Assembly: GCA_944470555.2 (NCBI GenBank)
Contig: OX104134.1
Location: 12,007,248-12,071,247 of the forward strand
Reading direction: 5' to 3'
Source: Heterobilharzia americana
Lineage: Eukaryota; Platyhelminthes; Trematoda; Strigeidida; Schistosomatidae
Length of the DNA stretch: 64,000 bases
In this document: one piece after another, positions 13,579-25,990 of the stretch
How positions within the stretch are numbered: position 1 is the first letter of the stretch
Layout: every line of letters starts with the position of its first letter
Program-made: the position numbers and the translations under genes
Notes under the pieces: generated by a model
The model's database searches: none
Told to the model about the DNA's origin: nothing
The model's input: only the letters and a program-made list of their open reading frames with translations

Positions 13579-14604
13579 AACAATCGCACTTGAAGAAATT
13601 TTCATATTTACAACCAATATTAAGACTGTATCATAAGAAATTTCGTTGAGCGCCATTTAGATGAAACAAACAAGTAAATGTTATTATCTGCTTTGAGCTT
13701 GAGTTTTCTAAAGCATTATATAAGGGTACCTCAGGTTGTTTCAAGCACTTTTAAAACTATTTTAAAGGAGTATGAACGATTTGGATCACTTCAAAGATCG
13801 GTTTACCATAAACTTGATAGAAAGGACAATTGATGAATTATTAGTTTTGTCTCTATAAGCAGAAAAAGTTACACTACACGAATCTGTCGTATGTGTGCAA
13901 ATGACACATTGGATAGAGAACTGAGATTCTTCTAAACAGCTCTAGTTTAGAATGGATATCAAACCTCATTTGTTGTTAAATATGTAAGGAAGAGATCTGA
14001 CGTTTCACAGAACGTTAGCCTACCCAAGAAATACTTGTATTTGAACCTGAAATTCAGAGGTGACACAGTGAGTCAAGTTCTACAAGCTCACCTAGCTGAA
14101 GCGGTTCGAAGGACGTTATTTTCTGTATCCGTACATCTAACCTTCTTCACACTAGCTGTCGGTCGTCAAACGTCAAAAAAGAAATTCCCACAGTTAGCAA
14201 AAACCTGCTCCCGTGTGTCTGGGTACATAGGCCGTATTGGTAGGACACTGTAAGGGCATTCTCACGAATACTTACCGGCAAAGTTATCGAAAACGGAATC
14301 TAGATTGATAAACAATTCGATTTTGGAATATATTGCTCTGTCATGTCATGCAGGATCAATTCAGCACTCAATACATGTGACATAAAAGTTGATATTAAGC
14401 CGTTCGAAGGATTTTGATTACACCTTTATAAGCCGTAAGCTCTGACCATTCACAACGATAGTCCAGATTTCTGTCTGCATAAGCATTTTGTTCAGCCTCA
14501 TTTTGCTACCATGACCTTAGTTCCACAACTTTTTTCCCTACAATCTACTTGCATTCCTATAGGAGTAAGAGATTGTAATTCCGTTTCAGTCCGTTTGTTA
14601 TATG
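13579..14604. other. No gene recognised
   Basis: Only a 72-codon frame at 14035-14253 (plus), without recognisable features. Confidence 0.45.
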
Positions 14605-14740
14605 TGGTCAGGAGTCTGGTCTCGTAGCTAAGTTGGTATAGCACCAGATCAGAAAGCTTGTGGTCGCTGGTTCGAATCTTGCCGTGGCTTACAAGGTTAC
14701 TCCGCTTTAAGTTATCATCCAGTACCATATAATGATGAGA
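14605..14740 (+). repeat. tRNA-derived SINE, family A
   Basis: The head reads GTCTCGTAGCTAAGTTGGTA then TAGCACC, a good A-box-like segment, and GTCGCTGGTTCGAATCTTG as B box, as in tRNA-derived SINEs. The expected acceptor stem does not pair across the ends, so this is not called a functional tRNA gene. A decayed tail (GTTATCATCCAGTACCATAT) follows. Confidence 0.6.
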
Positions 14741-15255
14741 AGTTATGAAAATAGTCATCTTTCCTTATCATTACTGTCTTGAAAAACCAGAAGCAGTTTA
14801 TGTTTAGTAAGAGCTTCTGAGGTAAACTAGAATTACTTTTGGAATAAACAACCAACAACGAAATGCGGTAGCTGTGTATTTCCCTTTCTACTGGAATGAT
14901 ATGACAGTAAAAGTCTGTCTTGATCTGTTGTATGACTTGGGACTTTAAGATTTCATAAACATCAGCGCGTTTTTGGTTTATATATACATCATCCAATAAC
15001 TGAATTCGTGAAGCGTAATATCATCGTTTGTGAGTAGCCAACGAATGCAGAATTCGAGCAAAGTGAAATTATTTTGCTTGAGTCTTTGGGTTTTTAAGGA
15101 TGATCCAACATTTCGGTTCGATTTAAACCCATCTAAATAGTGTACTACTTACAGACATTAAAAGACTGACGTCTGACAAAGTCTGTTTATGTAGGACATT
15201 TTCCGTTAAAAGACTGAAAACTATTCTTGTTAGAAACTACAAAACAATATAATTT
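14741..15255. other. No gene recognised
   Basis: A 93-codon minus-strand open frame at 14715-14996 overlaps the SINE tail and has no recognised domain. Nothing else seen. Confidence 0.45.
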
Positions 15256-15723
15256 AGAAGTAGTATTCATAATGGACTGACATCAATTGGGGAACCATTG
15301 AAAATCTCGGAGCACTGGACAGCTGTTTCGTCCTAGTATGAGACTCCTCAACAGTACGCACCCACGACCTGACTATGGATCTAACTCAGGACATCCAAGT
15401 TTCACAGCGAACGCATTAACCATTCAGCCACTGAGTCGGTTTCTAGTGGTTCACAACTTTCAACTCCTGTCACGGCATAGCGTGACTACCACCCACGGTC
15501 TTCAGTTAGCATCCGTTTCTGGAAACAGCTCACGGGAAACCGACTCAGTGGCTGAATGGTTAATGCGTTCGCTGTGAAACTTGAAGGTCCTGAGTTAGAT
15601 CCATAGTCAGGTCGTGGGTGCGTACTGTTAAGGAGTCTCATACTAGGACGGAACAGCTGTCCAGTGCTCCGAGATTTTCAATGGTTCCCCAATAGATGTC
15701 AGTCCATTATGAATACTACTTCT
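15256..15723. repeat. Inverted pair of family B SINEs (188-bp arms, 92-bp spacer)
   Basis: Arms 15256-15443 and 15536-15723 are reverse complements with five mismatches by my count (about 97%). Each arm is a family B unit. Read outward from the spacer on the plus strand, the right arm starts CCGACTCAGTGGCTGAATGG, giving an A-box-like head, followed by GGTCCTGAGTTAGATCC as B-box-like element. Related single copies lie at 7760-7935, 25370-25475 and 25790-25990. A transcript through this locus could fold into a long near-perfect hairpin. Confidence 0.9.
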
Positions 15724-16592
15724 GAGTTAAAAATCTTCATTCATCTCCAAAAAAGTATAAGTTTAAAACTGAATAATCTCAGTAACAGTTATGTGATAAA
15801 ATAAAGTAAAATTCTTGGTTAGAATATTATTCGAAATTTTTGCAATCCCTGCCTCAAAGTAGAAAATTCTAAGCATTTCCTAAAAGAAGCGTGATAATTA
15901 CTTTTACTGCATTCTGTTCATTCTGTTTAATTACCTTGCTTTTCAAAGCAATCACTATTCTACATCAGTAAATCGTTAACATGAATGGTCATTTTCGTGC
16001 TGCTTTTATGCACATTTAAGTTAACTTCTGACATTTCAAGCTAACGCATAAACCTTTTGTGGACTTTAAAAAAGTTACTTTAGAAAAAAATCGTAGCAAT
16101 CAAAAATGAACTTTTAGGACAGGTAGCAATATTGGTCTACACAACAGCTAGCAATAACCTATTCTTTCATAGCAACCTATAATGATCATCTGGTTTAGTT
16201 TCATCAGAAATGTCATTCATTAGATATTCATATATCCACTATGTTGACTTTCTGTCAAGCATTTCGTTAAAACAGTGAAAAAATGTGATATTCACCGTTA
16301 ATAATCACAAGTCCAAAATATTTATAGAATCAAAGAGAAGCTGATATTTCTTCTCACAATATGCAAATATTAACTCAAAACATTAATCTTTTTTAACAAA
16401 GCAAACTAACTAGTAAAAATGAGTTGTATGATTGACTTTTAACCAAAACTTGGGAAAAGTGCTTTGTTTCTTCACGTTTTTAAACATAGAATCGTTATAT
16501 ATTTTTTTCATCTGGTACACGGGAGAAGAAAGGTGTTTACAAGTATTACAGATTAACTATTAAAATGTATATACATACACACTTTTTTTTCA
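15724..16592. other. Downstream of the minus-strand membrane gene
   Basis: No coding feature. This is where the 3' UTR of the minus-strand gene should lie. No canonical AATAAA was found on the minus strand; an ATTAAA lies at 15926-15931, about 660 bp past the stop, and is only a weak candidate. Confidence 0.35.
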
Positions 16593-19500
16593 TTAATCAG
16601 TATTTGTGACCCATATAATGACTGCAATAAGCAAGCATAAGAATGTCACCCACAGAGCAGCTAATAACCATCCTAAGTACCCAGGATTTGCGTCATTGAC
16701 AACCAATGCGATGATGAAGCACAGTACTGAAGAAAAAGAAACATAGTGTTAGAATGGATGCCAAATATTCAATGTTACATATTTTTTAACTTCTATTCGA
16801 ATTAAATCCCAATACCTGCAATGGTCAGTTGTTTTGAAAGATGAGAAAGCAAAGATGGACGGTCGGTTACTTCAAATTCGTCTTGTGTGTCACTCCATTG
16901 ACGAATGAAAGCAAACTTGAATGTGACATGTATTGACTAAATAGAGGTTTAATTCACCAAAAAATATGGTTCTATTCATGAAGAGGAGGATTTAAAGATG
17001 GGCAAAAGTCACCAGCTACTTGATAGTTGCTTTGGCATATCTTGAAACGATTAAGCGAAATACATACTGAAACTTCTACGAAAACAAAGCCGAAAGCTTC
17101 TGATTTTTAAGTTGGGTAGCAGTCATATAATCATTTTCCAGTTTCCTTCATTCTTGATATTTCAGAGAATGAATTTCACTTGCAAAATTTTGTCATTCTG
17201 TGGTTTACAGGAAAAATTTAGAGGATATTGTTTAGTTTGATTCCGTCACTTCAGAAAGGTACCTGTTGAAAGCTAGTATTAAAGAGCTTAAGTTGGATGT
17301 AAACGGAATGAAAGTAGAAACATGAAAATGATCTATGTAGAAGAATTAGGACCTTTTTAATGCACTTTCCTTTCCACTGATTTTGGACCAGTATCATTTA
17401 ATGATAAATAGCACATTCAAATAAGTCTGTTCCACCAATTAATCAGTCAAAGAAATATATATAGATATATATATAGACAGTGATCCGAAACAAATTCCTT
17501 TCGCTGAGTACTAAGCTTAAGTTCACATGTAAGAAATTATTTATATCACATGAATTACATTAAGATTTTTATAAAACAGCAGAAGTTGACAGCATAACCA
17601 GTGATGATTAAAAACTTTACCTCTCATCCTACCTTTCCTCTGATTAAATGGCTTTAGCTAGTTTGATTTATTTCGGAGTGAGATGTAGGGGAACTAGGTA
17701 AACGTTTTCGTCTGACCTTTCATCGTCAAAACAAGAATATTTTAAAGGAGAGGACCTGTTATGAAGGAAAATGAATTCACTTCAGTGTGGTGAAAAAAGG
17801 TTTATGCAACATATGTTATATTCCTATTCTGTGGAAGAATTTTTATTATAAGATGTGGCACCCATTATGTGATGAAAAAATCATCTTGGTATCTAAGGCT
17901 TCTGATTAGTGGTTTCCCGAATAAAAAACTATATAGGTGACTGCTTATAGTCCCTTTTAGTGAATGTTTTTCATGCGATGGTCTATGCAAACACAAGTCA
18001 CATACGTTTTGAATGTGAATTATCAGATATTTTGTTAACAACAACGAATATACAAGCGCCGTGAACTAACAGTTCTGATGCGCATGCTCCTATCAATGCA
18101 GTTCTTATTCTTTTGTTTGTTATCATCAGAATATCATCGCTTTTAGTGTTGTGGTTAATGGAGCCTAGCTTGTTACAGACCAAAATGCTTCCTTTCTCTG
18201 CTACATTCCCTTCTACAGCATTCGTTGATAAAGATTTTGGGTATCCATTTAATTTTAGAAATGTTTCGAGCAAAGATAACTCTCTCTCCAGTTCATCAAG
18301 TTAAAATAATCTTTGTGCATTGAAAATAGAGGCCTTAATCAGTGGTTTTTTACGGTTTATTAGGTGGAAAATGCTACACTAATGGGAGGAGGATGAGTGA
18401 TTCAACTCTCCTAATCGTCTGAGTCCTTTTCTCTACTGAGTTCTACTCACTAAATTTCATTGGATTTTGTTTTGTGACCATAACTAATTTATCTACTCAC
18501 TGACTTACTCAGTCTTTGTTTCCATTTCTCACAAATTTCGTGCTACTAATCCCATTTATTTATTAGTGGAGCTTTCGTTCTAATGAGGTATGACATTCCA
18601 AATTCATTTTATCTCTCACGGTTTCCTGACTTCACTAAGTCGTTGTTCTACTTCGTCTTAACCATTGGCTGTTTTCTGTTCAGTGAAATAAAATACTTTA
18701 AAAGATCACTGTTATTCGTTGTTTTAGATATTGTTGATAGTACACAGCTGATCAGAACCAATAAAATAATAAAACTGATTCATATTATTGTCACTCAGTT
18801 TTTTCCCACACTATTTCTCGCTACGTATAAAGAAATACATCCATGAAATATTGCCATAACTAAGAAGAATATGGGAAAGCAGAGAAGGGGTAGTTCAGGA
18901 CCAGTGGAATATTCAGAACATAGTAACGCATAATTTTTAATTTTGTTTGACTGTGATCATGTTAGTTTCATAAGAATATGACTGACTGTCTTTACAGGTT
19001 ATTAATTTAATATTAGGAAATGGTTAGTTAACTTAAAGTCAATACTTAAGCAGTATATCTAAGAAACTTACTTGCTAAAGCCAAAAGTATAACAATAACA
19101 ATCATGAAGAGTAGTGAATCAATTCTGACAAATGTCACGATCACAAGAATTGCTGCTATTACAAGAAAGATCGTTCCAATGATAATGAATGCCAAGCTAA
19201 CTTTTTGTTGATTGGTTGCCAAACCATTATCTGCAATATAAGAATAAAAGTATATGCAATCCTAGTTATGAGTGTCCAGTTAGTTCTATTACTCCCTTTT
19301 CTTCCTGAGCATGCCTTCCTTTTCACATAAATCTGGACACAGTCGTTTTGATTTCAACATATTAAACCGGCAGTTCAGAGGACAAATAAAATATGTTTCA
19401 TTTTGCACAGAAATTTTCCAGGTAGTAATCAATAAATAAGCTAACACAAAGGCTAAATTCTTATTACAGGAAAACAAGGTAAAATGGAAATGAATTTAGC

Positions 19501-22500
19501 AATGATTGTTAAATGGTTTTATAATAAACAGCGTTCAGTGCTTATGGAAGTTATTTGATAAGAGAATTCACGGTGGCATGTAACTTTGCTAAGCATTTGT
19601 TGATATTCATTCTGTCTCTCTTTGAACTCATAAGTATTAGGTATCAGTGAGAATTGAGGAAATGATATATGTTATAGAAATATTGAACTACGATATGATA
19701 CACTTGCCTCCTGGAATTGCTGATAATCAATTATAAGTTAAGGAACTGAACAGTTTTCCGTCACCGTTTTGCAAAATGAAACTATGAACAAACATTTCGA
19801 AACTTCCATATGATTTAGATGGGTTTTTTAATGTGTAAATAATAGCAAACTGCATTTGTACTACCAACAAAAAAGCACTGACAGAGAAAGTTTCATTTAA
19901 CAGAAGGCAGGTAATAAGTTTAGTTTCTGGAGTGAATGGTCCCGACTTTTTTGTTCCTCCGGTGATAGAATTATGTAACACCATTAGTTTTACTGTTAGC
20001 AGTGATGAACACGTCTGTACTTTAGAATAACTAGTAAGTTCAATCACGATCATGATGCTATTGTTTGGTGTGCAAGAAAGCTGATTTCAAAAGCAGAAGA
20101 GAAATTTCATTAGACCTATTCGTCAAATATATGTTTTAAGTTGCCGTAAGTTTGTGAACTGATTGGTAAAATATCATAAGATGTTTTAGAAATAAAATCG
20201 ACTCGGGAAAATAACAGGGGGACAAGGTAATGGAAGTTAAACTGAAAAACATTGGATGATTCGGGATTGGGTTCTAACAAAATAGACCTCAAGATGAGGG
20301 AAAGTGAATACTTTTATGAAATATATATTTTAGTTTCTAACAGTAATATTATGAAGTCTCTTCCTACATTATAACAGGATTGTCTCCTCTAACTACTTAA
20401 ATGCTTCTTTTTAGTTTCTTCAATCCCATGTAGAAAGATATGTCACATACTGAGCTATCAGCTCTGTAGGTAGTAGGCAGGAATGAACCTCTATCACCAT
20501 TGTGATGACCAAACATTGTATGAACACTGGTTGGTGAATTTCAGAAGTAATATGTTTTTTAATATTCTCCTTAATTAAAGTGAAATCTCCCAAAGCTCGT
20601 CTTCAGCATCTTGGAAAACTGAAGTCCTAGCTTCACATCTGTACTGTTTTAGACAGTATCTATGGAAAACCATTCCGGTGGGCTTCTTAAAAAGTGGTAG
20701 TAATTTTTATTTCACTTCAAGTTACTCTAATGTCGATCTCATCATTCTTTTCTGAATACAACTATCTATACTATCTATCTATGCTCCCAGGTTTCCTTTG
20801 TTCCTCCAACTGATGTCAGTCTTCGATGAATAACAACTTGAAACATTAAATTTTAGTTTATTTTTCACTGTCCTATTTTGACTATTCTCTACACTTCATG
20901 AAAGGTTTTTTGTCTACTTAGTGATGAGGATTATGAGCTATTCTTATTACTTCCTACATCTGTTGATATTACCTATATTCCTAATAGTATGAGACCGAAC
21001 GAAACGATTTGTCCTAAATCAACTCCCCACCTGTGAAATCTATATTTTCATTCACAGATGTGAACACGTGATATCCAGTTGAAAGTCATCATGCTAAATA
21101 AAAATGAAACAATTAGAACGTTAAGCATTAATTTAGGGTGCTCACTCAATAATCTTTCATATGTTTCAGGCAGCCTCGTTCTGCGAAATCCAATTGTTAA
21201 AGGTAAAATACATCACTGTGCAGCAAAGAAAATGTATGATGAGGTTTTGAGTGCTGCTGTTGAACTTTATTTGTTTCAGCATCAACATTTAAGCATAAAC
21301 ATCTTTTTTGCAAAGGAATATCTACAAGAAATTCTAATCTGATGGAGTTTAGGTGTTCTCTGAACTTCATTTTCTTGTCATTGCTTTTCATAACCAAGGT
21401 TGTGGGTGGAAGCAGCAGATAAAAAGGTTGACGTGGAAGTTTTGAATTGTTAACCTTGAAGGTTGAATGAATAAATCACCCGAAACCAGCTGTTATACTT
21501 ATGGATCAACTTCACTCATTTCTGTCTATTCAGGTTTATTTATAATCAGTCAGACATTAGAAGAGCTCAATGAACCCAAAAAGCAGCGGAGTAAAACAGC
21601 AGGAGCAGAGGCTTAAGAAATACAATAGCAACAAAAAGTGCATCCCTTAAAAATACCGGAAATCGTGATTCCAGTCATTTGAAAGCGTCATTCAGACCTC
21701 GACAAGGAGGTTGAAATTTTCAGATGGACAACACACATCGTATGATGAATAGTTCTGACTCGGAAAACACGGGATAGGATCTATTGTACTAAAGAGGTGC
21801 TACATTCATTAAAAGCATGTGCCAAAGTTCAAAACGTTCACTCTAGACTAATCACACCTGAGATAACAATATTAGAAAGATCAGAGTTCGAGGAAAAATA
21901 CCACATCCATGTGGAGTCATAGACAACCCTCCGACTTAATAAAGGCTTTCAAATACCTTTCAATTTTTCAAAGAGATTTCTTAATGTTATTATGTTTCAC
22001 TGTGAGTATTTATGAAAAGTTTTCGAAGAAACTCTAATATTTAAACTCTATCGTTTTTATGGGCCATGGTAATGCTCTTTTGTTATGCTCATCTTCTAAT
22101 GTAATTCAGCTAGTATTCAGTTGTGGGTCAGCTTTTAGAAAGTACACCGAACTTCCTAGGAGTTTTTGTTAAAGTTAACCCATCATATCGTGTAAACTAT
22201 CTTCTGATGTTGAGAGTGGCGACTTTGTTGGAAAATCACAAAGATAAGTTCAAAAGTTTACCAATATCGGTGTTTCCAAGAACGTTACTGATTCGTATTC
22301 AAAGTTATTATTCTGAAATGTAGATCATTCTTCAGGATAGTCTGAATAACTCATGTGAACTTTGAAAAATTTTCTTTCTCAATTCAAATAACCACATGGA
22401 TATAATGATCATTTCAGTTTATTCTTAGATGTTTCACATTATGAGTATACCCAGCAGATGAAGCAAAATTTAACCTGAGTACAGTAAAACCTCTCATAAT

Positions 22501-22898
22501 TGCTTTTATCGGTTACTCTTCCCTACAAATTCCGGTTTAATATTTCACTACTTATTCTAAGAGCCAAATAATAAATCCCTGAGTCAACTAAATTTCATAG
22601 GAACTGAGAACTGGATTGCATCTGTTTGACCGTTGGTTGGTGTATTCACTAGAGCGTTCTACCATTAGTGTAAAACAGTAACCACTGGGTTAACGCACGT
22701 AACGCTTTAGCCACTTATATTACAAATTGAGAAGAAAACTGTTTGTTTATCACAGGTTATTTAAAAACTTTTTCCAAAAGTTAATAAACAGATTTCTGAC
22801 TTACGTTTTAGAAAAGGGCTGATTACTATTGTTATAACAGCACATACAACTGCTGTGATTACGGCAACCAGGTAAATTATTTTTGCGGCGGACACCAT
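16593..22898 (-). CDS. Small four-pass membrane protein, paralogue A (three exons, 128 aa)
   Basis: The coding sequence was reconstructed by hand from three minus-strand exons: 22898-22805 (94 nt), 19230-19072 (159 nt) and 16726-16593 (134 nt, stop TAA). Donors are GTAAGT and GTAAG, acceptors end TTGCAG and CTTCAG, and both introns are phase 1. The protein has four hydrophobic segments: about residues 7-27 (after the start MVSAAKIIYL), 45-64, 71-94 and 103-124. TM4 carries WLLAALWVTF and the tail is short (TNTD). A short loop after TM1 contains ISP. No enzymatic motif, claudin-type W-GLW-C-C signature or tetraspanin CCG motif is present. The topology suggests a small membrane-organising or tegument-type protein, but that is inference and I did not recognise the family. 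The same gene structure recurs at 47636-51711, which strongly supports the exon calls. Confidence 0.85.
16727..19071 (-). other. Intron 2 of the minus-strand membrane gene
   Basis: This 2345-bp phase 1 intron has a GTAAG donor at 19071 and a CTTCAG acceptor ending at 16727. Short open frames inside it (for example 18583-18846 plus) have no recognised features. A small TA-rich run lies at about 17455-17477. Confidence 0.75.
19231..22804 (-). other. Intron 1 of the minus-strand membrane gene
   Basis: This 3574-bp phase 1 intron has a GTAAGT donor and a TTGCAG acceptor. It holds only isolated open frames (for example 108 codons at 19727-20053 minus) without recognisable domains, and no identified element. 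Confidence 0.75.
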
Positions 22899-25023
22899 TG
22901 TCTCTGATTCTTATTAGTTTTTACGTGTATTAGTAATGACTGATAATTAGACAGAGGACAAGTTATTTTAAACTTTTCTGAGGTTGTTCAGGTATTTATC
23001 GAGAAAAATAAATAATTTTCAGGGAATAATAATACGTTTCGAAATCAACTTGGTGTAAGACTGTGAATCAATTTGTTATAAAACCAAGTGAACTGAGTAA
23101 ACAGGATGACAAATATGCGCAGTTATGTACTACTACTGAGTATTTATATTTTTTCCTGTTAGTCACTGGTTTTGTGAGAAATCGATAGCGCCTTTTTTTA
23201 GTGAAACCGTTACTAAACTAATGTAGAACTCCATACATGGTGAAAAAAAGGTATTCACCCATTAAAGAATGTAAAGAATCACGGGGTTTGTGTTCTATTT
23301 GTTTTTATTGATGTGAAGGTATTTACTGTGTAGGACGATATTTATTAATTCGCTTTGAATCAAGTGATTAATAAGCATGGGGATCTTTCACTGCCTAGCA
23401 TAATGACGATGGATGATACTAAAGAATTTGCCAGCTGTTTGTTTATTATGCTTGAACGACTAAAAAAATGGTAAAAATTAACCATCTTAGTCTCAATATG
23501 TTTATAATCCACTTGAGATGCCGCTATCCTTGTGAGAATCATTAACTTCAAAACATTGTCATTGAAAGCTGTATATCACGAAAAAATTCCACCGGCTATT
23601 CGGAATTAATTACCGAAACATTTTTCTGAGATAAGATGCATTTTTGTGTCAGCAGTGAGAATTTCAGAGTTTGATAAAATTAATTTCAATCTAAGAACCG
23701 AATCTGTTCCACTGAATATGAAATTTGCAGACGCAAGCCATGATATGTATGCTATTCGACTGAATCGTTGTGAGAAACTGCATAAAATAGACAAATCAGT
23801 GGGTAGAAACAAGTTAGTACTGTTCCATTGTGCTCATAAGTACTTGTCAGATAGCTAAGAAGGGTAACGTATTGATATCAAGTCGTTGAATGTAGTTGAT
23901 GAAAAGCCAAGGAGTCAGCCTAATGTGTTTCAACAACCTCATTCAACTTGGATAGTAACGTTTCGTTTTTACGCATGCAAAGTGTTCCATCAATTTCAAT
24001 TAGCGGTCTTGACTAGAATGCAATATAATGTGTATTTAGGCATGCTTGTTTATTGGACACCCTGATATATCTGTGTGTTTGCATGAGATACGTTGCACAT
24101 ATAAAGTCATTATCTCTGAGACCCTGAAAGGCTTTTGATACAGAGATTTTATCTATTAGTAAACTTCACTGTTTTGTTAACCAGCATATGAACAAAACTA
24201 CAAATTTGTTTCATAAACGTCTATCAATTTACATACAACACTGTACATTGTTTGTCACAGGGTAACAAATTTCAGTATTATAAGCAAAGTTTTTACCAGT
24301 TTGCTTTTCAGTAATGTTCAAAAGGGAAGCATTTAGTCTTAATTGTCTAAATGTTTTGTCACGTTACACCACTTATGAAATCTTATGAAGTTTGTCATAT
24401 TTTGATTGATCTTCACTTTACATAGCAGTCGTGAATAATTTGTGATTAGAATTTCATTCTGGATGTTTGTTACTGTGTTTGAGTAATCATATTTATTGAC
24501 CAGACATTATCTAAACACTGAAAAAAATATGTAGATTAGTGTTTGTATAGGTATGAGAATGTGGTCTCTAAAAACAGTCCTTCAGCTAGCATACTTCAGC
24601 TTCTCCTTTTATAGCCCAATGGATATATTTTTCATAGTCACAGTAATTTACGCGGAGGTTTGAGGTTGCATGTTGTCTTTCTTTATAGGTATGAATGATT
24701 TGATGCTAAAAATTAATGTACATTTTACTAGTAACTTTTCAGTAATTATTCAACTTCTCACTATATAAAAACAAAGTTTTGGCTGAGATGAAAGAGATAA
24801 AAGTGTTTTAGACATCTTTTTCGGCATTTGGAAATCTATGCTTCTCTTGAACACAGGAAAGTAAATAAACGGAAATATCGTCATTACTACAACTAAAACA
24901 CAGGTGATATCAAGGCATCCATACAGTGTCCATATCCCAACAGATACCGATCAATTCGGTCCGTTCAACCAAAGCATAATACAAGGATCTATACTAAAAC
25001 TATACACGTCGCACAAGAAGTGG
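22899..25023. other. Upstream flank of the minus-strand membrane gene
   Basis: This AT-rich flank should hold the promoter of the minus-strand gene. No core promoter motif stands out beyond generic TA-rich runs, and no coding feature was recognised. Confidence 0.4.
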
Positions 25024-25205
25024 CCATCGTAGCTCTGTGGTGTGGTGGATAGCGTTCTAGCTTTTGAAGTTATCGCTCACGAGTTCAAATTCCGGTGAGA
25101 ACAACATCACTCACTAGGAGGCAACTACATCCAGCTGGCGAGTCTCAAATGAGACGAAATGTGCATCCTGGATTCCACTGCTAGCCATTATCCATCATTA
25201 CTACA
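25024..25205 (+). repeat. tRNA-derived SINE, family C
   Basis: This is the best copy of the family in the window. The head has GTAGCTCTGTGGTGTGGTGG at the A-box position and CGAGTTCAAATTCC at the B box. The body contains CATCCAGCTGGCGAGTCTCA and ends GGATTCCACTGCTAGCCATT then ATCCATCATTAC. Partial or decayed copies are at about 6806-6915, 9020-9115 and 50835-50995. Confidence 0.65.
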
Positions 25206-25369
25206 AAAGGTTTAGAGTTCAACAATGCTGTATTCGGTATATTTAGTCCCACCAGTCATGACTTCTCATTGGAACTTCGGGAATCACATCTCGAAGCTAG
25301 TCATCGCTGAGTACTAGATTAATTTAATTTCGAAATTCATCGGGATTCGTTATTGATTTCAGGTTGGTA

Positions 25370-25475
25370 TCCATCATGGACTGACATCAGTTGGAGAAAC
25401 ATTGGGAAATTGGGAACACTAGACAGCTGCTTTGTCCTAGTACAGGGTCTCCAGCAGCATACTCTATTCCTTTCA
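25370..25475 (-). repeat. SINE fragment, family B
   Basis: CATGGACTGACATCAGTTGG and ACAGCTGCTTTGTCCTAGTA match the outer ends of the 15256-15723 arms (CATAATGGACTGACATC and ACAGCTGTTTCGTCCTAGTA). The tRNA-like head is missing. Confidence 0.6.
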
Positions 25476-25789
25476 ATCCTTCACTTAAAACTTATCTCTC
25501 TCCCTCTTTATATCTTTGCCTAAGTGTACTAGTTTTTTATGTCCTCTCCAATGAGGTTCCTATTCCATGTATGATGATATACTCATGGGAAAGTCAACGA
25601 TTTATACAAATCAAGAACACCATCTTCCGAATAATTTTCATCTATCAAAATAAATACGTGCCTGTTTATTTAAAATCTTAATACTGCTGTCAGTTACAGC
25701 TCTTTCACGTTTTCAAACATTGATGAAAACGGTGACGTTGGATAAAGGTCGCATTATATTCTGAATCCATAAGTGTAGGAAAATGAGAA

Positions 25790-25990
25790 CCATTGGATTC
25801 CGATCCAGTGGCTCAATGGGAACGTGCTAACTAAGCAACCTGAAGGACCGGGGTTTAGCAGCCGGTGGGGGTATTATGTGTACACCGCTGAGGAACCCCG
25901 TGCTAAGACAAAGCAACTGTCTAGTGTTTTTAGTAGTTCTCGAAATTATGTCAGTGTGTGGTGAATAACACATTGTAGTAAATGACTGTA
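25790..25990 (+). repeat. SINE, family B (diverged)
   Basis: The sequence CCGATCCAGTGGCTCAATGG gives the head and ACCGGGGTTTAGCAGCCGG a B-box-like segment. ACAAAGCAACTGTCTAGTG and ATTATGTCAGTGTG then track the body and end of the inverted pair at 15.3-15.7 kb. It is more diverged than those two copies. Confidence 0.5.

Noticed and set aside
14616..14690. Possible functional tRNA gene
   Set aside because: A and B boxes are convincing, but the two ends do not form a 7-bp acceptor stem and the same head recurs with a SINE tail elsewhere in the window.
19727..20053. 108-codon minus-strand ORF
   Set aside because: It lies wholly inside intron 1 of the minus-strand membrane gene and has no recognised domain.
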